From Gemmatimonadota bacterium (lineage in GTDB: Bacteria; Gemmatimonadota; Gemmatimonadetes; Longimicrobiales; Gaopeijiaceae), in NCBI GenBank assembly GCA_022823145.1, contig JAJDXS010000023.1:124001-188000 (forward strand): 64,000 nt of DNA, given 5' to 3'. Under the pieces are notes generated by a model. The model ran no database searches and was not told where the DNA came from. It saw nothing but the letters and a program-made list of their open reading frames with translations. This document shows positions 18,405-26,862 of this stretch, piece after piece. The first letter of the stretch is position 1; each line of letters starts with the position of its first letter. The position numbers were made by a program, and so were the translations under genes.

Positions 18405-18811
18405 GCGCTACTCGCGTCTTCCTCGATACGGGGATCTTCATCGCCGCGTTGAGTCGACGTGACCAGTATCACGGCCAGGCACGCGCGCTGTTCGGCGGGA
18501 GCCGGCCCCTTTGGTGTACGTCGCGCCTCGTCTGGTCGGAGGCATACTCGTGGTTCCTGCACCGCCACGGGGAGGAGGCGGCCCGGACCTTTCGGCTCTT
18601 TGCCGACAGTCTCGAAGAGCTGACCGTCTTCGATGCCGACGCTGAACACCATCGCGAGGCGTGCCGGGTACTGAACCGCCTTCGGGGCACGCGGCTGACC
18701 TACGTCGATGCCTCGAGCCTGGCCCTGCTGGTACGCCACCGCATCGACACCGTCTGGTCGACCGACCGGCACCTTGGTTTGACCGGCGCTGAGGTGCTTC
18801 CCCGGTCCTGA
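18401..18811 (+). CDS. PIN-domain ribonuclease toxin (VapC-type)
   Basis: 136 aa from a TTG start overlapping the antitoxin stop. Acidic PIN residues are present: Asp in VFLDTGIFIAAL (about residue 9), Glu in LVWSEAYSW, and Asp in TYVDASSLALL and STDRHLG. The length is normal for the family. VapC toxins cut specific RNAs, often initiator tRNA or the sarcin-ricin loop, when the antitoxin is degraded. The target cannot be read here. The gene is convergent with the crtI gene, with only 19 nt between the stops. Confidence 0.88.
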   Translation: MSATRVFLDTGIFIAALSRRDQYHGQARALFGGSRPLWCTSRLVWSEAYSWFLHRHGEEAARTFRLFADSLEELTVFDADAEHHREACRVLNRLRGTRLTYVDASSLALLVRHRIDTVWSTDRHLGLTGAEVLPRS

Positions 18812-18830
18812 TCCCGCCCGCACAGCGGCG

Positions 18831-20393
18831 CTACAGCGCGAAGTCCTCCGCCACCGCGTGCATCGTCGCGGCCGCCGACAGCACCACCCCGGGCACGCCC
18901 GCCCCCGGGTGGGTCCCGGCGCCGACCAGATACAGCCCGTCGACCTCCTCGCTGCGGTTGTGCGGGCGGAACCACGCGGTCTGGGTCAGCCGCGGCTCGA
19001 TTCCGAACGCGTTGCCGAGCGCGGCGTTGTACTGAGTCGCGAAATCGTCGGGGGTGAAAACGTGCCGGACCTCGATCGCCGCGCGCAGACCATCGAGCCC
19101 CCATGCCTCGAGCGCCGCGATCACCCGGTCCGTCATCGGGACCGCCTCCCGCTCCCAGTCGATCCCGGAGGCCGCGTTCGGCACCGGGACGAGAACGTAG
19201 ATGCTCTCGCAGCCCGGTGGCGCCATCGACGGCTCGGTGCGGCTCGGGACGTGCAGGTACATGCTGAAGTCGGACGCGAGAACCTTGCGGTCGAAGATGT
19301 CGCGCACGAGCCCCTTGTAGCGCCGTCCCAGGATGATCGTGTGGTGCGACAGCCGCGGGTACCTCCGCCGCACGCCCAGGTAAAGCAGGAAGCAGCTCAT
19401 CGACTGCGCGATCTTTCGGAGTCGGCGGTCCGTCCAGCGGCGGCGCCTCACCGCGCCGAGGAGCGTGCCGTAGGTGTGTCCGACGTCGGCGTTGCTCACG
19501 ACGATGTCGGCAGGAAGGAGCGTCTCCGCGCCGTCGCCGCCGCGCCCGTTGGTGCTCGCGACCCGGACGCCCGCCACCCGGGTGCGTCGCCCGCTGCGCT
19601 CCACCACCTCGATGCGCCGGGCCGGAGTATCGACCCGCACCTTGCCGCCGATGTCCCGGAAGAGCGCCGCAAACCCCTCGACGAGGCTGTGCATTCCACC
19701 GCGCGCGTACCACACCCCGCCGTCCTTCTCGAGGTACGGGATCATGAGGAAGATCGAAGGCGCGCGGAACGGGCTCCCCCCGAGAAACAGCGGATGGAAC
19801 GAGTACATGAAGCGGTGGCGCCAGTCGCGGAAGTGACGGCCGACGTAACGCGCCACCGGCTCCCACGCGCTCAGGCGCACGACACGGGGGGCGAAGGCCG
19901 CCATCCTGCCCAGCGAATCGAAGGGACGAGCGCCCAGCCCCTCGGTGATCACGGCCTCGTAGATGGGCCGCAGCTTCGCGAAGAATGTATCGAGCCTTTC
20001 GGCATCGGACGAATCGAACCGCGTCATTGCGGCCTTCATGCGATCCAGGTCGGACGTGTAGTCAAGGTGGGTGCCGTCGTGGAACCAGACCCGGTAGAAG
20101 GGGTCGAGGGCCACCAGCGAGACGTAGTCGTCGAGGCGCCGTCCGGCCGCCCTGAACACGGCGTCAAGGAGCGCGGGCGCCGTGATCAGGCTCGGGCCGG
20201 CGTCGAAGGTGTAGCCCGAGTCGCGGATTCGGCCCGCCCGCCCGCCGAGCTGCCCCCGCTGCTCGATCAGCGTGGTGGCTACGCCGGCCGACTGCAGCCG
20301 GACCGCCGCCGCGAGACCGCCGAAGCCGCTTCCGATTACGACGGCGCGGAGGGAGCGACCGCGGGGGTGCCGGCGCCGCCGGTCATCGCGCAC
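18831..20393 (-). CDS. crtI: CrtI-type phytoene desaturase
   Basis: 520 aa from the GTG at 20393, which overlaps the end of the upstream synthase gene by 11 nt. The open frame is longer, but upstream residues are non-homologous. It has the FAD-binding VVIGSGFGGLAAAVRLQSAG near the start, then EQRGQLGGRAGR and FDAGPSLIT. The C-terminal CrtI signature YLVGAGTHPGAGVPGVVLSA closes the protein. It desaturates phytoene in several steps toward lycopene-like carotenes at the membrane. It is the last gene of the carotenoid operon (regulator, cruF, fused synthase, crtI). The number of desaturations cannot be told. Confidence 0.93.
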   Translation of the reverse strand: MRDDRRRRHPRGRSLRAVVIGSGFGGLAAAVRLQSAGVATTLIEQRGQLGGRAGRIRDSGYTFDAGPSLITAPALLDAVFRAAGRRLDDYVSLVALDPFYRVWFHDGTHLDYTSDLDRMKAAMTRFDSSDAERLDTFFAKLRPIYEAVITEGLGARPFDSLGRMAAFAPRVVRLSAWEPVARYVGRHFRDWRHRFMYSFHPLFLGGSPFRAPSIFLMIPYLEKDGGVWYARGGMHSLVEGFAALFRDIGGKVRVDTPARRIEVVERSGRRTRVAGVRVASTNGRGGDGAETLLPADIVVSNADVGHTYGTLLGAVRRRRWTDRRLRKIAQSMSCFLLYLGVRRRYPRLSHHTIILGRRYKGLVRDIFDRKVLASDFSMYLHVPSRTEPSMAPPGCESIYVLVPVPNAASGIDWEREAVPMTDRVIAALEAWGLDGLRAAIEVRHVFTPDDFATQYNAALGNAFGIEPRLTQTAWFRPHNRSEEVDGLYLVGAGTHPGAGVPGVVLSAAATMHAVAEDFAL

Positions 20394-22308
20394 CGGCGAA
20401 CTCCGGATGCCCGGGCGCCCGCGCCAGCCGTCCGAGTCCCTGCCTTCCGAGGATGATCTTCGCCCGCAGCGTCGTGTACGCGCGCCGGTTGAGGTTGTCG
20501 TAGCCGTTGGCGCGCACCCGCTCGTGGATGCCCCGGTACACCTGTGCCGCCACCGCGACCGGCCGCCGGAAGCGGGCCGGCAGGAAGGGCATGCCTTCGT
20601 AGGCCGCGGCGTACGCGGAGTCCGCGCTGGCCATGAGCTCCTCCAGCAGCGCGACGTAGCCGCGATCCGCCCGACCACCCCCCTGCACCCGCGCCTTCAT
20701 CGCCAGAAGCGACTCGGCCGTTACGCCATGGAACGCCATGCGGTCCGCGGGCAGATAGATCCGCCCCACCTCCAGGTCCTCGCCCACGTCGCGCACGATG
20801 TTGGTCAGCTGCATGGCGTGACCGAGATCGTGCGCGCGTTCCAGCACCCACGGATCGCGCACTCCGAACGCCTGCGTCAGCCACGCGCCCACGACCGAAG
20901 CGACCCGGTGGGTGTAGCGCCGGAGGTCGTGCATCGAGGGGTAGCCGTGCGGCTCCACGTCCATGCGCACGCCTTCGATCAGCTCTGAAGCCAGGGCGAA
21001 GGGGATCCGCATCTCCGCCATCCTGCCCATCACCACATCCGCCAGCGGGATGCCCGTGGCATGCCCCTGGTACGCGGAACTGGCGATTTCCGCCCAGACG
21101 TCGAGGGTCTCGTGGAGCCGCACGGCCGGTTCGCCGCTGTTGTCCACCAGGTCGTCGGTGAAGCGGCAGAAGGTATAGATCTCGCGCACCACCCTCCGCT
21201 CCTCCGGCGGGAACAGCGCCGACGCGAACGAAAAGCTGCGGCTGTTGCGGGCGAAGAAGCGTCCCCATTGCGACGGGGGTCCGAGCGCCAGCGCGCGGGT
21301 CGCGATCCGTGACACCGTCGTGGCTGCCGCCGCTCTCGGCCGCTCCGGCAAGACGGCGGGCACGGTCACGCCGACACCGCTTCCGGCCCCGGCAGCGTCG
21401 CCACACCGATCGATCCAGCCGGTCACGATGTCGACGAGTTCCGCACCCGATCCGGCGCCGTGCAGCCGCTCCACCAGCGCCGATCCCCGCGCCTCCAGGC
21501 GCTCCATCGCCAGCTCGGCCATCGACCGTCGTCCGGCCCCCGCACTTCCCGCGCGGAAGAACTCCGCCACGGCTTCTCCCGGCGTCCGATCGAACCAGGC
21601 CACGCCGCGCGGGCCCAGGACAGAGGTCCAGATCCGGTTGTTGAAGTCCTGAAGCTTCGCCTTGCCCGTATCGTCCGCAGGACAGTAGTCGAGGAAATCG
21701 TCGACCAGCTGGTAGAAGGCCCCCAGTTCGATCCCGACTTCGCGGAGTGTGTCCGGAAGGACGGGAGCGCCAGCGGCCGCCGCCACGTCGCCGGTCCAGC
21801 CCGGCAACGCCGCCGCCGCGCCGAACAGGGCGCCGCTCTTGGCGCGCACCACCTCTTCGTAGACCGCCCCGGGATCCTCGGCGGCTCCCAGTTCTCCCTG
21901 CATCCGTTCGCCCCGCACCGTCTCTTCCACCGCCCGCATGAAATCGGCGAGGAAACCATCCGATCCGGTCAGGCCCGCGACACGGTACGACCCGGTCAGA
22001 TACAGGTCCCCCCGGAGCAGCGCCGCGCCCGGACCCTCGCGGGCCAGCAGCGTGGCCGCGTTGCGCCGCCCGAATCCGCTGTCGAGCACGTCGTCGTGCT
22101 GAAGCGAAGCCTCGTGAGCCATCTGGACCGCGAGACAACCGAACCAGAAACGGTCGCCGAGCGATTCACGCCGATCGGCGGACGCGAGGGAAAACGCGGT
22201 GAGCGGACGAAGGAGCTTCCCCCTCACAGGCGGAATTGCCACTCCCAGCCTCGCCGCCGAAGCGGCTCCCCGGCCGAGCCCCGTTCTCACGAGTCCGGCC
22301 CCCATCAT
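20383..22308 (-). CDS. Fusion of polyprenyl diphosphate synthase and phytoene synthase
   Basis: 641 aa in one frame from the ATG at 22308, which overlaps the cruF stop (ATGA). Residues about 1-300 are a trans-isoprenyl diphosphate synthase: RGKLLRP at 29-35, first Asp-rich motif DDVLD at 72-76, second DDFLD at 203-207. An Ala/Gly/Pro-rich linker covers about 303-345. Residues about 350-641 are a squalene/phytoene synthase: RNSRSFSFA, DDLVD at 385-389 and NIVRDVGED ending at 511. All four metal-binding motifs are intact. The single chain could make geranylgeranyl diphosphate and condense two molecules to phytoene. These are usually separate proteins (CrtE and CrtB). Confidence 0.9.
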   Translation of the reverse strand: MMGAGLVRTGLGRGAASAARLGVAIPPVRGKLLRPLTAFSLASADRRESLGDRFWFGCLAVQMAHEASLQHDDVLDSGFGRRNAATLLAREGPGAALLRGDLYLTGSYRVAGLTGSDGFLADFMRAVEETVRGERMQGELGAAEDPGAVYEEVVRAKSGALFGAAAALPGWTGDVAAAAGAPVLPDTLREVGIELGAFYQLVDDFLDYCPADDTGKAKLQDFNNRIWTSVLGPRGVAWFDRTPGEAVAEFFRAGSAGAGRRSMAELAMERLEARGSALVERLHGAGSGAELVDIVTGWIDRCGDAAGAGSGVGVTVPAVLPERPRAAAATTVSRIATRALALGPPSQWGRFFARNSRSFSFASALFPPEERRVVREIYTFCRFTDDLVDNSGEPAVRLHETLDVWAEIASSAYQGHATGIPLADVVMGRMAEMRIPFALASELIEGVRMDVEPHGYPSMHDLRRYTHRVASVVGAWLTQAFGVRDPWVLERAHDLGHAMQLTNIVRDVGEDLEVGRIYLPADRMAFHGVTAESLLAMKARVQGGGRADRGYVALLEELMASADSAYAAAYEGMPFLPARFRRPVAVAAQVYRGIHERVRANGYDNLNRRAYTTLRAKIILGRQGLGRLARAPGHPEFAGAR

Positions 22309-23156
22309 CGAGCCCTTGCCGCCCACCGCGTTGTTCCCATTTTGGCGCCCGCCGAAGCCCTGGCCCCCGTCAGCGCCTTCACTCCGGCGAGCGAGGCGAG
22401 GGTCAGAAGCACCGCCAGCCAGTAGCCGGCGACCAATGTCATCGCGAGCGACAGCGCCAGCACCGTCGCGTAGTAGATCTCCATGACCGGCGCGGGGATC
22501 CGGTCCGCGACCGCGCCGGCCCGCACGGCGTCGAACCCGGCCATGATGAGCAGCCCCGTTGCGAACCACCCCGCCAGGTTGACCAGCGGCATCCCGTAGT
22601 AGACCCCGGCGGTCTCCCAGACCCAGTACGGCGAGAGCGCGCTCATGGCCGGATCGAGTGTCAGATCCCAGATCACGAGGAACAGTGAGCCGAGCGCCAG
22701 CCGCGCAAGCCGTCCCGTGACCATCCGCCTGGCCAGCACGTACGACGGAAAGCCCATCATGAACCAGCTGAACGGGATCAGGACGGGAACCAGCCCGGCG
22801 ACCCGGTAGCCGAGCAGTTCGGTGTAGCGGTAGCCGCTGAATGGGAACCCGGTCGCGGTGCCCAGCAGTTCCATTCCCAGCGACAGCACACCGGCCACGA
22901 TCAGCGCCGGGATCCACTTCGCGCCCACCCTCGGAATCAGCAGCAGCCCCAGCACCGCGAACGCCAGGATCACGTGGCCGCGCGCGAAGACCTCGAACGC
23001 CACCGGATAGAACTCCCGCGACGACGGAAACCGCGCGAGGAGCTCCGGGTGCCGTCCGAACGAGCCGAAGCCCGCGACCACAACCGCCGTGAAGATGCCG
23101 AGTACGACCAGACTCCACAGGTCGAGCCGGGTGAAAACGCGACGCGACTCAGGCAT
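22305..23156 (-). CDS. cruF: CruF-type carotenoid hydratase (DUF422 family)
   Basis: 283 aa, a polytopic membrane protein with about seven hydrophobic helices. The start is the ATG at 23156, with GGAGGAA upstream, inside the last codons of the regulator gene. Conserved pieces include GTATGFPFSGYRYTELLGYR-AGLVPVLIPFSWF and WDLTLDPAMSALSPYWVWE, diagnostic of carotenoid 1,2-hydratases of the CruF/bacterioruberin type. CruF adds water to the psi end groups of lycopene-like carotenes. It stands between the regulator and the fused synthase, and pathway context supports this role. Gemmatimonas is known to make oscillol-type hydroxylated carotenoids, consistent with it. Confidence 0.88.
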   Translation of the reverse strand: MPESRRVFTRLDLWSLVVLGIFTAVVVAGFGSFGRHPELLARFPSSREFYPVAFEVFARGHVILAFAVLGLLLIPRVGAKWIPALIVAGVLSLGMELLGTATGFPFSGYRYTELLGYRVAGLVPVLIPFSWFMMGFPSYVLARRMVTGRLARLALGSLFLVIWDLTLDPAMSALSPYWVWETAGVYYGMPLVNLAGWFATGLLIMAGFDAVRAGAVADRIPAPVMEIYYATVLALSLAMTLVAGYWLAVLLTLASLAGVKALTGARASAGAKMGTTRWAARAR

Positions 23157-24165
23157 GGCGGTGTTCCTCCAGCCAGTCGCTGAGTTCCGCGAGGCTCGCC
23201 AGGATCCTGAGGTCCGAGAACGGGTGGTCGCGGGCCGGAAGCCGTGCACCCTGTGCGGCGCTGCCGCCGACGAGCAGGGAACAGGGGTGGCAGGGATCCG
23301 ACAGACTTCCGGCGACCTCGAACAGCCTGTGAACGTCTGCGGTCCCCCGGGGAGGCGTGAACGACACGCACACGAGCGACGCACCCAGGGCGCGCTGGGT
23401 GGCGACGATCTCGGCGATGGGGAGTCCCGTGCCGAGGTGCTCCACGTTCCAGCCGCGCTGGGCCAGAACCAGGCGGACCAGGAGCGAGCCCAGTATGTGC
23501 TGATCGGGTTCGACCGTCGCGACCACCGCCGTCGGGCTTCCCGGATCCGGCTCGTGTTCCGCCCGGTCCAGCGAGTCAAGCAGGGCGTAGATGGCTTCCG
23601 AGACCTCACGGGTAGCGGCGCGCTCGTCGCTGATCCGCAGGTCGCCGTTCGCCCAGGCGTCGCCCACGCGCCGCATGAACCCTCCGAAGACGCCGTCGAG
23701 AACGGCGGGATCGACGGGAGCGTCGACGGTGGCGAGGTGTCGGAGAAAGCGACCGATGAGGCGGGTGCGCCGTTCCCTCAGCCACGCGATGAGCAGGTCC
23801 TGCGCGGGCTCCACACGGCCACGCCCGAGCTCCCGGATTGCCCGCCAGACGCGGACGGCGTCGGAGTCGAAGCGGTGCAGGTAGACCTCGTGGCCCCGGT
23901 CGCGGGCCACTCGCAGGGCCAGATCGAGTGAAACGCGGCGGTGCCCGCCCGCCGTGGTGGGGACTCGACCCCGGCCGCCTGCCCTCGCACCGCCCCTGAA
24001 CCAGCGCTTGACGGTCGAGGCATGGACGCCGAGGAGCTCGGCGATTTCGCCGGTGCTGAGGTCGGTGTCGGTTGAATGGGCGATACGATTCAAAACGACT
24101 GTATCCGCTACAAAGAGACGTATATCTACGATATTGGGCCAATAACGTACATCAAAACCGCTCAT
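23149..24165 (-). CDS. MerR-family regulator with B12-binding domain (CarH/LitR-like)
   Basis: 338 aa if it starts at the ATG at 24165. A TTG about 75 nt inside is possible, because the first 25 codons lie in an AT-rich, promoter-like stretch. The winged helix (LSTGEIAELLGVHASTVKRWF) is followed by a four-helix cobalamin-cap region and a B12-binding Rossmann domain. The lower-ligand motif DxHxxG is present (EPDQHILGSLL). In the cap, the usual W-x9-EH is W-x9-ER (WANGDLRISDER). Such proteins repress carotenoid genes in the dark with adenosylcobalamin and release DNA in light. It heads the carotenoid operon, overlapping cruF by 8 nt. Confidence 0.88.
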   Translation of the reverse strand: MSGFDVRYWPNIVDIRLFVADTVVLNRIAHSTDTDLSTGEIAELLGVHASTVKRWFRGGARAGGRGRVPTTAGGHRRVSLDLALRVARDRGHEVYLHRFDSDAVRVWRAIRELGRGRVEPAQDLLIAWLRERRTRLIGRFLRHLATVDAPVDPAVLDGVFGGFMRRVGDAWANGDLRISDERAATREVSEAIYALLDSLDRAEHEPDPGSPTAVVATVEPDQHILGSLLVRLVLAQRGWNVEHLGTGLPIAEIVATQRALGASLVCVSFTPPRGTADVHRLFEVAGSLSDPCHPCSLLVGGSAAQGARLPARDHPFSDLRILASLAELSDWLEEHRHA

Positions 24166-24180
24166 TGAACAATATATGAT
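24085..24180 (-). promoter_or_regulatory. AT-rich promoter/operator region of the carotenoid operon
   Basis: This stretch is clearly richer in A and T than its surroundings and covers the uncertain start of the MerR-type regulator. It contains the short palindrome ATTGGGCCAAT (about 24133-24143) and several TAC/GTA steps. On the minus strand TTGATG and TTGTTC are possible -35 boxes, but no convincing -10 box at 17 nt stood out. It probably carries both the promoter and the regulator's own operator. The exact elements are not resolved. Confidence 0.4.
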
Positions 24181-24307
24181 CGATTCATCGGATCCCTGGT
24201 CCCATCCGACGGGGGCGTCGTACGGATATGTGCCGGTCCTCTGTCGGGTGCTACACGATTGGATCGGAATGCGGTTCCCGGTGTTCCGTGGTTCCGCGTG
24301 GAGGAGC

Positions 24308-25066
24308 CTACTCGAGCAGCGCGGGGAGCACTTCGCCCGCCTTGCCGTGGACAACTGTCGAGGCGGCGCGCGTCAGCGAGGTGGGTTGCGTGTTGACCTC
24401 GATGATGTGGCCGCCGGACTGCAGGGTGGTCCACGGAATGGCGGCGGCCGGGTACACCTCGGCGCTGGTGCCGATGACGAGGCAGAGGTCGGCCCGCGCG
24501 GCCATCGACTGGGCGCTTGCGAGCGAGGCGGCGTCGAGCTGCTCGCCGAAGAGGACGACGTCCGGGCGACGCAGGCCGCCGCAGCGAGCGCAGCGGGGGA
24601 GATGGTCGCCGAGAGGTTCGCCGGGCGCTCGCTCGCCGCAGATGTTGCAGCGGTCGCGCGCGATCGTGCCGTGCAACTCGACGGGCAGGGCCGCGTCGGG
24701 CGCCCCGGCGCCTGCCTCTTCGTGCGCGGCGCGGGTGTGCAGTCCGTCGACGTTCTGGGTGATGAGCCCGGCCGTCCCGCGCCGCAGGAAGAAGCGCGCG
24801 AGAGCGCGGTGGGCGGGGTTGGGCTCGCAGGTGGCCAGGAAGCCGCGCCGATGATCGTACCACTCCCACACCGTGTGGGGATCGCGTGCCAGCGCCTCCG
24901 GGGTGGCGAGCTCCTCGGGGCGGTAGGTGCGCCACAGGCCGCCCGCGTCGCGGAAGGTGGGGACGCCGGACTCGGCGGAGATGCCCGCGCCGGTCAGGGC
25001 CACGACGCGGCGCGCGTCACGCACCAGGGCGCGGGCTTCGCGCATCGCGGGGGCGCCGGGCATCAT
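24308..25066 (-). CDS. cobB: NAD-dependent protein deacylase, sirtuin (CobB type)
   Basis: 252 aa. Sirtuin motifs are complete: ALTGAGISAESGVPTFR, TQNVDGLH, the catalytic His in ELHG, and two Cys pairs for structural zinc (RCNIC and RCARCGG). GTSAEVYPAA and EVNTQPT follow. The sequence WYDHRR supplies the Tyr-x-x-Arg pair found in SIRT5/CobB-type enzymes that remove succinyl or malonyl groups as well as acetyl groups. It consumes NAD and releases nicotinamide. Genes for nicotinamidase and nicotinate phosphoribosyltransferase lie 2-4 kb away, so the neighbourhood could recycle its product. Confidence 0.93.
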   Translation of the reverse strand: MMPGAPAMREARALVRDARRVVALTGAGISAESGVPTFRDAGGLWRTYRPEELATPEALARDPHTVWEWYDHRRGFLATCEPNPAHRALARFFLRRGTAGLITQNVDGLHTRAAHEEAGAGAPDAALPVELHGTIARDRCNICGERAPGEPLGDHLPRCARCGGLRRPDVVLFGEQLDAASLASAQSMAARADLCLVIGTSAEVYPAAAIPWTTLQSGGHIIEVNTQPTSLTRAASTVVHGKAGEVLPALLE

Positions 25067-25135
25067 GCAGGCGCGACGGTTGCGGCCCGCCCGCCGGTGG
25101 TCATCGGTGCGGTCGCCGCGCTGGGCGGGTCGCTC

Positions 25136-26260
25136 CTAGTTCCCCTCTGAACGCACGTACTTGGTGAGGCCACCGCCCGCGGCGGCCAGCGAGATCGGCC
25201 CTTCCGCGGCGTATACATTGCCGTCCCCGTCCGCGGCGACGCCCTCGCCGGCGTAGCCGTGCGGCCGGTCCTCGGAGATGGCGTGGGGCGGAATGAACGC
25301 GGTGACCCGGTCCTCCGACGCGTGGCCGATCCGGATCCCGGTCATCCAGCCCTCGTGGTTGTTCGGGTTGGACTCCGAGTCGATCGCGTAGAGGTTGTCC
25401 TCCGCGTCGATGTAGAGCCCGCTGATGCGGCTGAACTGGTAGTACGAGTCCAGGTAGTTGCCGTCCTGGTCGAAGATCTGGATGCGGTGGTTGCCGCGGT
25501 CCGCGACGAAGAGGCGGCCCTGCGAATCCATCTCGAGCGCGTGCGGAGTGCGGAATTCGCCCGGACCGTCGCCGATCTGGCCCCACTCCATGATGTACTC
25601 GCCCTCCGGCGAGAACTTGATGATGCGGCCGGTCGAGCCCTCCGGCGGGTTGGCGTTCTGCCCGCTGTGCCCGTCCGAGACGAAGATGTCGCCGTTCGGC
25701 GCGGTGATCACGTCGCAGGGCTGGTTGAACAGGCCGGGTTCGGTGCCCACCCTTCCCGGCTGACCCAGCGCCATCAGCACCTCGCCCTCGGGGCTGAACT
25801 TGATGACCTGGTGGCCCTTGTCCACCGTACCCATCGAGTCCGTGACCCAGACGTTGCCGTCCGCGTCCACGTGGATCCCGTGCGGCAGGACGAAGAGACC
25901 CGCGCCGAAGCTGGCGAGGATTTCGCCGGTCTCGCGGTGAAACTTGAAGATCGGATCGACCAGGGTTTCCGCGCATCCTCCGGCCAGTCCCACGCCGCCG
26001 CAGCGGTCGTAGGCCCAGATGTGTCCGTCGGTCGGATCAACGTCGACCCCGGCCGTGGAACCCCATTCGCGTTCGTCGGGAAGATCGACCCAGTCGGCGA
26101 GCACCTCGGCGGCCGGGTTGGGGAGACCGGCCATCGCCGGGTCAGGGATGTCTGTGGGGTCGGCGGGGGCTTCCTGTTCCTCTGCGGCTTCAGGGGCGCA
26201 CGCGGCGGCAAGCGTCAGGCCGGGGAGCAACAGAAACCATGAACGGGTTCGCTTCGTCAT
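25136..26260 (-). CDS. NHL-repeat beta-propeller lipoprotein
   Basis: 374 aa from the ATG at 26260; the upstream extension of the open frame has no signal sequence. The signal ends at LAAACAPEA, a lipobox, and a Glu/Pro/Ala-rich linker follows. The rest is an NHL propeller with regular blades: VFVSDGHSGQN, LFVADRGNHRIQIFDQDGNYLDSY, NVYAAEGP, and GPGEFRTPHALEMDSQGR. It resembles the peptidyl-alpha-hydroxyglycine lyase-like propellers, but the catalytic residues could not be confirmed. It is probably a periplasmic or surface binding protein. Confidence 0.8.
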   Translation of the reverse strand: MTKRTRSWFLLLPGLTLAAACAPEAAEEQEAPADPTDIPDPAMAGLPNPAAEVLADWVDLPDEREWGSTAGVDVDPTDGHIWAYDRCGGVGLAGGCAETLVDPIFKFHRETGEILASFGAGLFVLPHGIHVDADGNVWVTDSMGTVDKGHQVIKFSPEGEVLMALGQPGRVGTEPGLFNQPCDVITAPNGDIFVSDGHSGQNANPPEGSTGRIIKFSPEGEYIMEWGQIGDGPGEFRTPHALEMDSQGRLFVADRGNHRIQIFDQDGNYLDSYYQFSRISGLYIDAEDNLYAIDSESNPNNHEGWMTGIRIGHASEDRVTAFIPPHAISEDRPHGYAGEGVAADGDGNVYAAEGPISLAAAGGGLTKYVRSEGN

Positions 26261-26434
26261 TGGGGTCTCCCTGTTGGGGCGGGCCTTTGTCGGCGCCCTC
26301 GTCGGGCGCTCGTCTGCTGCCATGCTGGTGCTCCGGGGGCCGGTAGTCAAGCGGATGTCCATTGCGGATGTATCGCGAATGGGTACTGTCCAAGGTGTCC
26401 AAACGAAGGGAGCCCTCCGATCAGTCGGGACTTC

Positions 26435-26842
26435 TTGTCAACGGTTCGGTGCCAGCGTGCCCTGGTGCTGCTTCTTGCCCTTGCCCTGGCATCCGGCTGC
26501 GGCACGGCGGAGCCCGAATACCCGACAGTCAACGGCAACTGGACCGGAACCGGTGTTTCCTTCGACACGGTCGAGAGCTGGAGGTTTCGCCTGGAGGAAT
26601 CTTCGGACGGAGCCGTCAGCGGCACCTTCAGTATCCGGGTCGGGAGGCTGGTGTTTTCCGGCAATGCCGCCGGTACCCACGCCTATCCCGCGGTATCGCT
26701 CGACCTCGACATGGTCTTCTTCGGTGCGGTCGTGTCCGGTACCTACCAGGGACAGGTGATCTCGCCGGACAGCATCGCAGGCCGGGTCAGGCTCATCGAG
26801 GACCTCGCACGTACGCTGGACCTGAATCGGCTCGGTTCGTGA
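26435..26842 (+). CDS. Small hypothetical lipoprotein
   Basis: 135 aa from a TTG start. The leader LVLLLALALASGCG ends in a good lipobox with Cys at about 22. The mature part is a small beta-rich domain (NGNWTGTGVSFDTVESWRF, then GAVSGTFSIRVG, ending VSGTYQGQVISPDSIAGRV). This is like lipocalin-type or copper-resistance-type single-domain lipoproteins seen scattered in secreted proteomes. No function is assigned. It lies 20 nt upstream of the nicotinate phosphoribosyltransferase and may share its transcript. Confidence 0.65.
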   Translation: MSTVRCQRALVLLLALALASGCGTAEPEYPTVNGNWTGTGVSFDTVESWRFRLEESSDGAVSGTFSIRVGRLVFSGNAAGTHAYPAVSLDLDMVFFGAVVSGTYQGQVISPDSIAGRVRLIEDLARTLDLNRLGS

Positions 26843-26862
26843 CCGGGCACGGAGACATTCGG

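Noticed and set aside
20394-20678. Upstream extension of the crtI frame
   Set aside because: It overlaps the phytoene synthase C-terminus and is Arg/Ser-rich. CrtI homology begins right after the GTG at 20393.
22309-23118. Upstream extension of the fused synthase frame beyond 22308
   Set aside because: That part is antisense-frame noise within cruF. The ATG at 22308 overlapping the cruF stop is the natural start.
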